Of a DNA stretch of 64,000 nt, positions 8,418-17,298 are shown in pieces (the first letter of the stretch is position 1; each line of letters starts with the position of its first letter). The stretch lies in contig CBDFGO010000001.1 in the NCBI GenBank assembly GCA_965247125.1, positions 62,001-126,000 on the forward strand. The letters are read 5' to 3'. A program made the translations under genes and the position numbers. Source of the DNA: CALBJU01 sp965247125 (GTDB lineage: Bacteria > Bacteroidota > Rhodothermia > Rhodothermales > UBA10348). Under the pieces are notes generated by a model. It did no database searches. It was not told the origin of the DNA and saw nothing but the letters and a program-made list of their open reading frames with translations.

Positions 8418-9395
8418 ATGCGCAAATTGCTCGTTCTTCTTTTGATTTCTATCGTGGGATGCGATTCTGAGACAGTGGTTGGTCCGGCTCCAGGTCCAGC
8501 TGTGGAAGATCCGCGGGTAGAGCCTCAGGATACGGTGATGACCGAAAGCGGTCTGGTCGCATTCGTCGTAGTGTATGGAGATCCCGACGTTCCAGATAGC
8601 TCACAAATCGTCGTTGCCCCGTTCGATAACCCGGCATCATTCAGGGTTCTTGATACCGTGGACCAAGCCGGCGCACCCAGGTTTAATCCGAGCAAAACAC
8701 TTCTCGTGTATTCCACTACGTCGAGGCATACGCTCAAGGCATATGATTTGGTTTCGGGCTCGATTTACTTTGTTCCCCCTCCAGCTCATGGATTTTCACA
8801 GGCGATCACTTGGCTAAATGATACCGAATATATTCATACGCCATTTTTTGCACCGAGCTGGGCGGCAGGGAGATTCAATGTTGAAACTGGCGAAAACTCT
8901 TCTGAATCGAGGGGTATGCTGACAACGGGGTCTGACTTGATCAATGGGAAAGCGTTTGTTTGGTTCAGAGGACAAGACGGCTCAATTACTAAAGGTTTTC
9001 ATGATCCAGAAACAAAGGAGTATTCTCCTTCGACGGTCTTTGATCAAGACTCCGCAAATACACTTATCGAATCAAGTCGCGTTGACGTTAATCTCAAAAC
9101 AAATCTGACAGTCGCTCCCGTTCTTGGAAAATGGCCCAACTTCGGCACCAAGAGGCTGAGAGTCTTGAACATTGAATCTTTGAATCAACGCATCTATTAC
9201 GCCCCCTCTTCTTTGCATGCGGATCACCCCAGTTGGATTTCGGACACCGATATAATGTATTTGGCCTCAGATGATCGAAGCGGCTTTACGGGCGGCGAAA
9301 TAAGAGTCCTTAACCCTCAGACCGGCGAGAGCAGGCTCTGGGTATCTGCCAATTTCTTTTTGAATGCAACAGGCGTTGCATATCCAGAGTTTTAA
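8418..9395 (+). CDS. lipoprotein with WD40/TolB-like beta-propeller
   Basis: A 325-residue protein. The start chosen is the ATG at 8418, because it gives MRKLLVLLLISIVGC, a clean lipoprotein signal with the lipobox ending at Cys15. The mature part shows repeated blades (APRFNPSKTLLVYSTT, ITWLNDTEYIHTPF, HPSWISDTDIMYLASDD) like TolB/DPP-type propellers. Probably anchored in the outer membrane or facing the periplasm. The next gene starts 19 nt later, so the two may be co-transcribed. Ligand unknown. Confidence 0.7.
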   Translation: MRKLLVLLLISIVGCDSETVVGPAPGPAVEDPRVEPQDTVMTESGLVAFVVVYGDPDVPDSSQIVVAPFDNPASFRVLDTVDQAGAPRFNPSKTLLVYSTTSRHTLKAYDLVSGSIYFVPPPAHGFSQAITWLNDTEYIHTPFFAPSWAAGRFNVETGENSSESRGMLTTGSDLINGKAFVWFRGQDGSITKGFHDPETKEYSPSTVFDQDSANTLIESSRVDVNLKTNLTVAPVLGKWPNFGTKRLRVLNIESLNQRIYYAPSSLHADHPSWISDTDIMYLASDDRSGFTGGEIRVLNPQTGESRLWVSANFFLNATGVAYPEF

Positions 9396-9414
9396 CTCAA
9401 CATGGTACCACACA

Positions 9415-11538
9415 ATGCGAGCAAGACTGATACCAATCCTTTTCTTTTTTTCCGCTTTTCTTTGCAACGTGACCTTTGGACAGTCGCTGAACAGTGATGC
9501 GGTAACATGGCTTAAATCTCAGTCTCTTGATCACGGGACCGTTAATGAATTCGTGTTCGAGGGTGATTTTTCAATCTCAAGCGCCAGAATCCAAATCAAG
9601 GAGGCCAAAATCGGTCTTGGTGCTGAATACTTCATCGATGGCCTTGTGAATGAAATTGGATTTCCCGCCTCAATTACGCTAGGCGAAGCCGTAGTTGAAA
9701 AATCACTTCGTGGGGGCGTACGAGTATTCTATCAACAGTTTTACCAAGGCTATCCGGTATTTGAACACGGGATATGGTTTACCGCATTTAGGATGCCATC
9801 AGGCGCTCCGATCGGAAAAAGCGAAGACGGAAAACGTGATATCTATCCCCTCAATTCTGTTGATGTCAATACGACTCCACTGACCACCGACGGTGTTAAA
9901 GTACGGGTCGCCATGTCGCCCTCACCGCGAGGTATCGCCTCTCTCAGCATTGAAAGCGCGAGATCGAACGTCCCGGCATTTGCAAGTATCACGGCTGATT
10001 CGAAGCAAGAGTTTGGAGTTTATGGTACAAACGAGACGGGGTTTATCTGGGCTTATCGATTCACGGAAAAAGGATACGGAAAGAGTTGGCGTCAGGCCTT
10101 GGTGAGCGCGAGTGACGGAGAAGTCCTTGACATCGTGGGTGTCCGTTCCGGTATTGACGCCCACCACCCTTATGTCACCACTGCGGGATCCGGCATGTCG
10201 ACCCCCCTTCAGACTACATGCACGACTCTGAAATTTGGCGATGTCTTTCCAAATGCACCTGGAATTGACAGTGTAACAGATCCGACTCGAAAGGGCCTCA
10301 CGCATTTGTGTGCGCCGATAGCAGGAGTACACATCCTTGACGGAAAATTTGTTAAGGTCACTGATTCTTCCTCCGGCGGCTCTGATGTGTCGGAAACAAC
10401 CGGTGATTTCGAATACCCAGATCCTGGTATAGACTTCGACGAAGTGCAGGCGTACTACCATGCAACACAATTTAACCAGTGGATGGAGACGAACTGGCAA
10501 GACTACAACTCGTATACCGACTACACGATATCATTCGCAACAATTCAAGTTGGACATTCCTCTGGATCTCCCTACTGGACCTCTTCGACGTTGTTGACAA
10601 CCGAACATGATGCAGGGGGCAGTACCTACTGGATGCAGGAGGGGGCGATTATTGCCCATGAGATGTATCACAATCACGAACTACAACTTCAATCTGGGCT
10701 TGTCGGAGGTTCACCGGCAAATTCAGTTACGGAACGCTACGCCATCGGAGAGGGATTGGCGGATTTCTGGGGCATAATGTACAGAAAGCTGTTAAATCCT
10801 CCCACAACGATGAATACCAAAATCGGAGCCCACGTGGATGGGCTGGATAGAGAACTCGATGACACTTACAGCTGGTTTTTACTTAAAGATGGCGACGAAA
10901 CCGATTATGATGGATCGAGTGGCACAGTGACAGACTACGATTTGGCAATGGTAATTAGCGCTTCTTTGTGGGAATATTATGAGCAAGAGGGGCAAGATGC
11001 TCTCGATGTGGTTCAAATCGGAGTTGACGACCTGTCTTCGACTCCCTCCTTTATGGACCTGAGGTCAGGACTGGCAACTGCTGCAAATGGGTGCTACAGC
11101 TCTGACAACGGTATCTATTGCTGCAGCGGGGGTGATTGTGACTCAACAGTCATCACAGCATTTAACGGAAACTCCGTCAATACCGCAACCCAAAATACAA
11201 CAGCAGAATACTATGGTGTTTCAAAAAGAATTTTAAGCCGGTCAATTGACGCACTTGACGAAGAGATCACCTTACCTAAGGCCTTTGTCGTTGACAATTT
11301 CCCAAATCCATTCAACGAGAGTACCGTGATTACGGCCGCCTTCCCAGATAAGGGAGATTACTCGGTACGAATCGTCGACATTCTGGGGCGGACCGTGTAT
11401 GTAGAAAGCGGCACCATTCAGAATGCTTCAATACAGACATTCAAGTGGTCACCAGAACAGCTATCGTCTGGAATTTATTATTACTCAGTTTCATTCGCTG
11501 ACCAAATCAAGCAAGGAAGCCTTACTTACCTAAAATAG
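9415..11538 (+). CDS. T9SS-exported gluzincin metallopeptidase (thermolysin/fungalysin-like)
   Basis: A 707-residue protein. The start at 9415 gives a signal peptide (LIPILFFFSAFLCNVTFGQ). A propeptide-like region spans about 60-250. The zinc site is HEMYH at residues 415-419, with a downstream EGLADFWG (Glu about 446) as third ligand. The last 80 residues form a T9SS sorting domain (NFPNPFNESTVI, then IVDILGRTVY, then GIYYYSVSFAD). It should pass the outer membrane through the type IX system and act outside the cell. Family M4 versus M36 is not settled. A distant paralogue lies at 23781-25904. Confidence 0.82.
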   Translation: MRARLIPILFFFSAFLCNVTFGQSLNSDAVTWLKSQSLDHGTVNEFVFEGDFSISSARIQIKEAKIGLGAEYFIDGLVNEIGFPASITLGEAVVEKSLRGGVRVFYQQFYQGYPVFEHGIWFTAFRMPSGAPIGKSEDGKRDIYPLNSVDVNTTPLTTDGVKVRVAMSPSPRGIASLSIESARSNVPAFASITADSKQEFGVYGTNETGFIWAYRFTEKGYGKSWRQALVSASDGEVLDIVGVRSGIDAHHPYVTTAGSGMSTPLQTTCTTLKFGDVFPNAPGIDSVTDPTRKGLTHLCAPIAGVHILDGKFVKVTDSSSGGSDVSETTGDFEYPDPGIDFDEVQAYYHATQFNQWMETNWQDYNSYTDYTISFATIQVGHSSGSPYWTSSTLLTTEHDAGGSTYWMQEGAIIAHEMYHNHELQLQSGLVGGSPANSVTERYAIGEGLADFWGIMYRKLLNPPTTMNTKIGAHVDGLDRELDDTYSWFLLKDGDETDYDGSSGTVTDYDLAMVISASLWEYYEQEGQDALDVVQIGVDDLSSTPSFMDLRSGLATAANGCYSSDNGIYCCSGGDCDSTVITAFNGNSVNTATQNTTAEYYGVSKRILSRSIDALDEEITLPKAFVVDNFPNPFNESTVITAAFPDKGDYSVRIVDILGRTVYVESGTIQNASIQTFKWSPEQLSSGIYYYSVSFADQIKQGSLTYLK

Positions 11539-12003
11539 GTTTTCTGCTGGAACTGGCGTCCTCCAGGATGAGGCCGGCCAGCTCTGGCGCCTTTTGGCAA
11601 TCTGAATAGGTACGCTTTCTCTATCTAAACAAGGCATAGAGGAGTTTGGCGTCTCTATGCCCTACCGCGTCCTTTTCTATTTTTGAGCTTTGAAGTATTC
11701 AACCAACTAGAGCCCTCAGCGGATGGCTATTTTGGTGTAGAAATAGTTTTGAGATAAGAGCATCCACACAATTGCAGTACTCAAGACCTCAAGGTGTCGG
11801 TGAATAGAAGATGTTCATGATCCGAGGGAGAACGACCCTAACTATTTTGGTACTATTTGACTATTGGGTGGCTATCGCATCTGAGCTACATTATTATCCA
11901 TGGCACATGGATTTATAATCATAAGGTTGTTATAGCAAATGTTTTATCGCAACGTGTATTGCACATACCAGGGTCCATTTTTTAATACTCGTTGGGTTCA
12001 ATA
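11539..12003. other. intergenic stretch without recognisable gene
   Basis: AT-rich 465 bp between the metallopeptidase gene and an IS3-type element. Apart from one hairpin (11633-11661) I see no coding potential, repeat or RNA gene. Its right end (ATA, 12001-12003) is the target duplication of the IS3 copy. Confidence 0.6.
11633..11661 (+). terminator. hairpin downstream of metallopeptidase gene
   Basis: Perfect 9-bp stem GGCATAGAG / CTCTATGCC with an 11-nt loop, about 95 nt after the stop codon. T-rich sequence (CCTTTTCTATTTTT) follows after about 10 nt. A plausible but imperfect intrinsic terminator. Confidence 0.45.
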
Positions 12004-12090
12004 AGAGATGGTCCCGTTTGACTGGACAGCCTGGCTCTGATTATAGGTGGAATCTTGCGATCTTATCACCCTCAAGAAAGGATACAAACG

Positions 12091-12378
12091 ATGAGTCGCA
12101 AAAGAAGAAATCACAGCAATGCCTTCAAAGCAAAAGTAGCACTGGCGGCGGTTAAGGGAGACCGCACGATGGCCGAGTTGGCAGACCAATTCCAGGTGCA
12201 CCCGAATCAGATTCAGACCTGGAAGAAGAAATTGATTCAGGACGCTGAAGAGGTGGTTGAAAAAGGGCATTCCGGAAAGCACAACGAGGAGGGCCAGATC
12301 AAGGAGCTTCGCGCCAAGATTGGCGAGCTTTCGATGGAGAAGGATTTTTTATCCAAAGCGCTCGGTCGCACCCAGTAG
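12091..12378 (+). CDS. IS3-family OrfA (DNA-binding), copy 1
   Basis: A 95-residue helix-turn-helix protein (NAFKAKVALAAVKGDRTMAELADQF) ending in a leucine-zipper-like coil. The start at ATG 12091 is supported by AAAGGA upstream; a longer frame from 12055 lacks such a site. Bases 12345-12351 read T TTT TTA in frame, the classic X XXY YYZ slippery heptamer. A -1 shift there enters the orfB frame, which is open upstream of its ATG, to make the OrfAB transposase. Confidence 0.9.
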   Translation: MSRKRRNHSNAFKAKVALAAVKGDRTMAELADQFQVHPNQIQTWKKKLIQDAEEVVEKGHSGKHNEEGQIKELRAKIGELSMEKDFLSKALGRTQ

Positions 12379-12392
12379 GTGAGCGCCGCCAA

Positions 12393-13220
12393 ATGATCGA
12401 CCGAAACCATAATCTTTCCATCAAACAGCAGTGCAATCTGCTGGAGCTGAACCGCTCAACGGCCTACTACAAGCCGGTGGACGAGAGCAAAGAGAACCTG
12501 GCCGTGATGAAAAAACTGGATGAGCTCTACATCGAACGTCCCACGCGAGGATCGCGCACCATGAAGGATGCGCTCGAGGACAGAGGTATTTTTGTGGGCC
12601 GCCATCGAATCCGGCGATTAATGCGTCTGATGGGCCTTATTGCCATTTATCCTAAGAAACGGACCTCGATTCCGGGAAAAGGTCACAAGATTTATCCGTA
12701 TCTCTTGCGTAAGCTCAACGTGACGCGGCCCCGGCAGGTTTACGCAAGCGACATCACATTCATTCCGATGAAAAGGGGATTCGTTTACCTGGTCGCCGTC
12801 ATTGACTGGTACAGCCGAAAAGTACTCTCACGCCGGATCTCCAATACGATGGACACCGACTTCTGTGTGGAAGCGCTCGAAGAAGCAATCGCCGTGTATG
12901 GAGCGCCAGAGATCTTCAATACGGATCAGGGCAGCCAGTTCACATCGATGGCCTTCACTGATGTTCTGAAGAATCATGACATCAAAATCTCTATGGATGG
13001 CAAAGGACGCTGGATGGACAACGTGTTCGTTGAACGTCTGTGGCGTAGCCTGAAATATGAAGAGGTGTACCTTAAAGCCTATGACAGTGTGGCTGAAGCC
13101 CGCAAATCCATTGCTGTATACTTCGACTACTTCAATAACGAAAGGCGACACAGCTCGCTTGGAAGACGAACCCCTGATCACGTATTTTTTAATCACCAGC
13201 CGCTTCAAGAAGCAGCATAA
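12393..13220 (+). CDS. IS3-family OrfB transposase (DDE), copy 1
   Basis: A 275-residue integrase-core transposase (rve fold). The catalytic triad is recognisable in YASDITFIPM (D), FNTDQGSQFTS (D) and FVERLWRSLKYE (E). The HTH_21-type region (RGSRTMKDALEDRGIFVGRHRIRRLM) precedes it. Functional protein is expected to be the OrfAB fusion made by -1 frameshifting; the separate ATG at 12393 may give a minor product. Confidence 0.92.
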   Translation: MIDRNHNLSIKQQCNLLELNRSTAYYKPVDESKENLAVMKKLDELYIERPTRGSRTMKDALEDRGIFVGRHRIRRLMRLMGLIAIYPKKRTSIPGKGHKIYPYLLRKLNVTRPRQVYASDITFIPMKRGFVYLVAVIDWYSRKVLSRRISNTMDTDFCVEALEEAIAVYGAPEIFNTDQGSQFTSMAFTDVLKNHDIKISMDGKGRWMDNVFVERLWRSLKYEEVYLKAYDSVAEARKSIAVYFDYFNNERRHSSLGRRTPDHVFFNHQPLQEAA

Positions 13221-13391
13221 TCAATCCGCAAGATTCCACCTAAGACCCTGTCCAGTTTTATAGGACCATCTCTATACTCCAAAATAATAGCATCCGATGT
13301 GTGGTAAATTACTAATAACTTGTATCGTTTTCGTTATTGCCGGCTGAATAATTTTTTATGAATTACTGTCATTTTAACTGTGTGCATCATT

Positions 13392-13838
13392 ATGTCTCGT
13401 TCATTTCTCAATATGATATTAATAAGTGCAACAATATTTTTTTTATCAGGAATGTTATTTTTGATTATGGAGCTTAACGGGAATATAGATTTGGAAAAAG
13501 CGGCATTAATTGGGAATTCGTTTGGTGTTTTTGGCGCATTCGCATCGGGCTTTGGGCTTATCGGAGTCGCGGGAGCGCTATGGTATCAGGGTCAACAACT
13601 TAAAACTCAGACCAACGCCATAATTGAGGAACGGAGACAGTTAGAGCAGAATCGAATGGCAGTGGCTAAATCAAATTATCTGCAGGCTATATCTGCCTTT
13701 ATTCAGGCTGCTTCAAACCAAGGGGATTATCAACCAAATACAGAATTGATATCGACAAAAATGGCCGAAATGGAAGACCTTCTGAAAACAATGTCTAGTT
13801 ACATGGAGGTAACGCGTCCCGGAGAAGATACCGAATGA
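13392..13838 (+). CDS. two-TM membrane protein with coiled coil, partner of the NTPase gene
   Basis: A 148-residue protein with two transmembrane helices (near residues 7-30 and 42-68: ILISATIFFLSGMLFLIM and SFGVFGAFASGFGLIGVAGALW). A charged coiled coil follows (QQLKTQTNAIIEERRQLEQNR) and then a soluble tail. The stop overlaps the next start (ATGA at 13835), so it is translationally coupled to the P-loop NTPase gene. A membrane coiled-coil protein paired with a large NTPase is a layout often seen in defence or signalling modules; a specific role is not known. A GTG at 13380 would add four residues. Confidence 0.72.
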   Translation: MSRSFLNMILISATIFFLSGMLFLIMELNGNIDLEKAALIGNSFGVFGAFASGFGLIGVAGALWYQGQQLKTQTNAIIEERRQLEQNRMAVAKSNYLQAISAFIQAASNQGDYQPNTELISTKMAEMEDLLKTMSSYMEVTRPGEDTE

Positions 13839-14590
13839 CTACTCTATCTAGCACATACTGGCCAATAAATAGACAGGTGGTTGCCTACGCCGTGGATACC
13901 AATCGACACGGCGGCGTGTATTACCAAGGAAAACTAGTGAAGTTGATTGACGAAGACTCATTTTATGATTCATTATATGCAAATCATAATTCGTCCAAGT
14001 TTGAATCAACTCTCATGGACAGCATCCTACTTCACCCTTTACGGCTATATTTTTGTGCCCCAATGGGTTCTGGTAAAACATCCGCTGTCAGGTACGTGAA
14101 ACGTCAGATTGCGAATATGCATCCATCGGTCCACGTCGAACTTATAGATGTGAAAGCGATTTTTGACAGAGTTAAGAGTAAGCTGCGCAAGGATCCAACT
14201 TTATCGACTTTCGATGTGGTCGTATCGGTTCTTTATGATGAGTTTCGCGATGGATTATTTAATGGTCCACGGGAGAGAAGCAAATATGCTGCTTGGCTCG
14301 CTGCTGGACTTCCAGATGACAGCGATCGCTTTCCGAAAGAGGTAGTCGCAGATCTTGTCTCTACGTGTGATCAAATCTGGAATCACGAAATCCGAGATGC
14401 GCCCACTCGTATGGTTCGATATCAATTGCTATTAGAACGGTTCAACAGTGCCCATAGTTCTCTAAAACCTGCTCTGAAAGCGTTAAGTCCTAACCTACGG
14501 GTGCCACATGTACTTCAAGCCTTTATGAGCCTGAATCGAGACAAAAAGAACTTAGTCATTATTTATGACAACATAGACAGACTTGAAGAC
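13835..14590 (+). pseudogene. P-loop NTPase, N-terminal part (residues 1-252), interrupted by IS256
   Basis: First piece of a 696-residue protein. Walker A is CAPMGSGKTSA (GSGKT at 78-82). Walker B is NLVIIYDNIDRLED (Asp245), with the acidic DNIDRLED tail seen in STAND/KAP-type ATPases. IS256 copy B enters immediately after Walker B, with the 9-bp duplication CTTGAAGAC (14582-14590, 15975-15983). As it stands the frame ends 10 codons inside the IS (to 14620), giving a 261-aa truncated product. The protein continues at 15984-16025 and 17299-18591. Confidence 0.85.
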
Positions 14591-15974
14591 GAGTTAACCC
14601 CGAAAGTTGTGTACGGGTGAAAAAGGTATAGGCGGCGTATCCTGATGATGATTACGTCATTGTCAATCCGAAGATTGGAGGATACACCGCCCATGAAGAC
14701 GAATAACGCACACGAGAACGAGAACTACAATAGCACAGAGGATGTGTTGACAGAAGTATTGCGAACAGGGGCCGCAAAGATGCTGGCCACAGCCGTTGAG
14801 GCCGAGGTTGAAGCTTTCTGCCAGCGCTACCAGTTCCTGCGCGACGAAGAGAATCGCCACCGCATCGTTCGCAATGGATATCTGCCAGAGAGGAAGATTT
14901 TGACTGGTATCGGGGAGGTCGCTGTAAAGATGCCCCGCATACGCGACCGTACGGGTCGGGGTGAGGATAGAATCGGTTTCCGCAGTTCGATACTACCAGC
15001 CTACCTCCGCAAGAGCCGCTCGCTTGAGGCTCTCATTCCATGGTTGTACCTGAAGGGAGTTTCAACGGGCGGCTTTGAGGCAGCGCTCTCGGCCCTTGTT
15101 GGTCCTGATGCCCCAGGGCTGACCTCCTCGACGATTGCGCGCCTGAAGACGCTTTGGACAAGGGAGCACGAAGACTGGCAAAAGCGGAGCCTGAAGGAGA
15201 AGCACTACGTCTATTTCTGGGCCGACGGTATTCACGTAAACGTACGCATGGATAAACAGAAACTGTGTCTGCTGGTCGTGATCGGCGCTACGGCCGATGG
15301 AAGGAAGGAGCTTATAGCACTCGAGGACGGCTTTCGCGAGAGCAAGCAGTCGTGGCGAGAGTTGCTCCTGGAGCTGAGGCACCGCGGGCTGGATCAAGGA
15401 CCGAAGCTGGCTGTTGCCGATGGAGCCATGGGATTCTGGAGTGCTCTCGCAGAAGTTTATCCCGAGACGCGAGCCGCACGCTGTTGGGTGCACAAGACAG
15501 CAAATGTGCTCAACCGCCTGCCCAAGTCCGTTCAGAAGAAGGCAAAAGGTCACCTCACGCAGATCTATACAGCAGAAACAAAAAAGCAGGCAGAGAGCGC
15601 CCTTCTGTTTTTCATCAAAGCCTACCAGCAAAAGTATCCGAAAGCAGCAGAGATTCTGGTGAAAGACCGAGAAGAACTGCTCGCTTTTTATGACTTTCCG
15701 GCAGAACACTGGATCCATCTTCGGAGCACAAATCCGATCGAATCTACGTTCGCGACCGTGCGCCTCAGGACCGCCAAAACGAGGGGATGTCTGAGCCGAG
15801 AAACAGCTCTTGCAATGGCCTTCCGTCTATGTAAAGAGGCCCAGAAGAAGTGGAGGAAACTGAATGCACCGCACCTATTGCAACTTGTAAAAAAAGGAAT
15901 CAAATTCACCGACGGAATTACATCAGAACGACACGCTGCCTAAACCTTCCATACACAACTTTTGGGCATAGCTC
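14591..15974 (+). mobile_element. IS256-type element, copy B (1384 bp)
   Basis: Complete copy with perfect 9-bp duplication CTTGAAGAC. Inserted in the same orientation as the NTPase gene it breaks. Confidence 0.95.
14693..15943 (+). CDS. IS256-type transposase, copy B
   Basis: A 416-residue transposase identical in protein sequence to copies C, D and E and one residue different from copy A (Ala at residue 32). At the DNA level it has GAGGCCCAG near 15838 where the other copies have GAGGCTCAG, a silent change. All catalytic residues are kept, so it is presumably active. It reads in the same direction as the host gene. Confidence 0.95.
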   Translation: MKTNNAHENENYNSTEDVLTEVLRTGAAKMLATAVEAEVEAFCQRYQFLRDEENRHRIVRNGYLPERKILTGIGEVAVKMPRIRDRTGRGEDRIGFRSSILPAYLRKSRSLEALIPWLYLKGVSTGGFEAALSALVGPDAPGLTSSTIARLKTLWTREHEDWQKRSLKEKHYVYFWADGIHVNVRMDKQKLCLLVVIGATADGRKELIALEDGFRESKQSWRELLLELRHRGLDQGPKLAVADGAMGFWSALAEVYPETRAARCWVHKTANVLNRLPKSVQKKAKGHLTQIYTAETKKQAESALLFFIKAYQQKYPKAAEILVKDREELLAFYDFPAEHWIHLRSTNPIESTFATVRLRTAKTRGCLSRETALAMAFRLCKEAQKKWRKLNAPHLLQLVKKGIKFTDGITSERHAA

Positions 15975-15983
15975 CTTGAAGAC

Positions 15984-16025
15984 GAGCAGCAACCGAAGTT
16001 TATTCAATTTATTGGTGACACTCTT
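15984..16025 (+). pseudogene. P-loop NTPase, 14-codon middle piece (residues 253-266)
   Basis: The codons for EQQPKFIQFIGDTL lie between the IS256 copy and the IS3 copy. They join in frame to 14590 on the left (minus one CTTGAAGAC) and to 17299 on the right (minus one CTT). This shows two independent insertions only 42 bp apart in the same gene. Confidence 0.85.
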
Positions 16026-16112
16026 AGAGATGGTCCTGATTCATCGGACAGTCTGAACAACAAATAAGGTGGAGTCTTGCGATCTTATCACCCTCAAGAA
16101 AGGATACAAACG

Positions 16113-16400
16113 ATGAGTCGCAAAAGAAGAAACCACAGCAACACATTCAAAGCGAACGTAGCGCTGGCGGCGGTCAAAGGAGATCGCACAATGGCTGAGT
16201 TGGCAGACCAGTTCCAGGTTCATCCGAACCAGATTCAGACGTGGAAAAAGAAGCTGATTCAGGACGCTGAAGAGGTCTTTGAAAAAGGGTATTCCAGAAA
16301 GCACAACGAGGAGGGCCAGATCAAGGAGCTTCACGCCAAAATTGGCGAGCTTTCGATGGAGAAGGATTTTTTATCCAAAGCGCTCGGTCGCACCCAGTAG
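16113..16400 (+). CDS. IS3-family OrfA, copy 2
   Basis: A 95-residue helix-turn-helix protein, nearly identical to copy 1 with a few substitutions (for example NTFKANVALA, FEKGYSRKHN). The slippery heptamer T TTT TTA is kept at 16367-16373. Confidence 0.9.
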   Translation: MSRKRRNHSNTFKANVALAAVKGDRTMAELADQFQVHPNQIQTWKKKLIQDAEEVFEKGYSRKHNEEGQIKELHAKIGELSMEKDFLSKALGRTQ

Positions 16401-16414
16401 GTGAGCGCCGCCAA

Positions 16415-17242
16415 ATGATCGACCCAATCCACGACCTCTCCATCAAACGGCAGTGCAATCTGCTGGAGCTGAATCGCTCAACGGCCTACTACAAGCCGGT
16501 GGGCGAGAGCAAAGAGAACCTGGCCGTGATGAAAAAACTGGATGAGCTCTACCTTGAGCGGCCCACGCGAGGATCGCGCACCATGAAGGATGCGCTCGAG
16601 GACAGAGGTATTTTTGTGGGCCGCCATCGAATCCGGCGATTAATGCGTCTGATGGGCCTTATTGCCATTTATCCTAAGAAACGGACCTCGATTCCGGGAA
16701 AAGGTCACAAGATTTATCCGTATCTCTTGCGTAAGCTCAACGTGACGCGGCCCCGGCAGGTTTACGCAAGCGACATCACATTCATTCCGATGAAAAGGGG
16801 ATTCGTTTACCTGGTCGCCGTCATCGACTGGTACAGCCGAAAAGTACTCTCACGCCGGATCTCCAATACGATGGACACCGACTTCTGTGTGGAAGCTCTC
16901 GAAGAAGCAATCGCCGTGTATGGAGCGCCAGAGATCTTCAATACGGATCAGGGCAGCCAGTTCACATCGATGGCCTTCACTGATGTTCTGAAGAATCATG
17001 ACATCAAAATCTCTATGGATGGCAAAGGACGCTGGATGGACAACGTGTTCGTTGAACGTCTGTGGCGTAGCCTGAAATATGAAGAGGTGTACCTTAAAGC
17101 CTATGACAGTGTGGCTGAAGCCCGCAAATCCATTGCTGTATACTTCGACTACTTCAATAACGAAAGGCGACACAGCTCACATGGAAGAAAGACCCCTGAT
17201 CACGTATTTTTTAATCACCAGCCGCTTCAAGAAGCAGCATAA
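16415..17242 (+). CDS. IS3-family OrfB transposase, copy 2
   Basis: A 275-residue DDE transposase with the whole catalytic triad kept (SDITFIPM, NTDQGSQF, FVERLWRS). It differs from copy 1 at scattered positions (MIDPIHDLSIKRQ at the start, SSHGRKTPDH near the end). The expected product is the OrfAB fusion. Confidence 0.92.
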   Translation: MIDPIHDLSIKRQCNLLELNRSTAYYKPVGESKENLAVMKKLDELYLERPTRGSRTMKDALEDRGIFVGRHRIRRLMRLMGLIAIYPKKRTSIPGKGHKIYPYLLRKLNVTRPRQVYASDITFIPMKRGFVYLVAVIDWYSRKVLSRRISNTMDTDFCVEALEEAIAVYGAPEIFNTDQGSQFTSMAFTDVLKNHDIKISMDGKGRWMDNVFVERLWRSLKYEEVYLKAYDSVAEARKSIAVYFDYFNNERRHSSHGRKTPDHVFFNHQPLQEAA

Positions 17243-17298
17243 TCAATCCGCAAGATTCCACCTAAGACCCTGTCCAGTTTTATAGGACCATCTCTCTT

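Larger units (their letters stand above)
12004..13273 (+). mobile_element. IS3-family element, copy 1 (1270 bp)
   Basis: The tips are AGAGATGGTCC and GGACCATCTCT, with a 3-bp duplication ATA (12001-12003, 13274-13276). It carries orfA and orfB with a -1 frameshift site. Two more copies of identical length are at 16026-17295 and 61612-62881. The left 60 bp differ from those copies (GTTTGACTGGACAGCC instead of GATTCATCGGACAGTC), so this is a slightly older or distinct variant. Confidence 0.93.
16026..17295 (+). mobile_element. IS3-family element, copy 2 (1270 bp)
   Basis: The tips are AGAGATGGTCC and GGACCATCTCT, with a 3-bp duplication CTT (16023-16025, 17296-17298). It is inserted in the P-loop NTPase gene in the same orientation. 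Confidence 0.94.
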
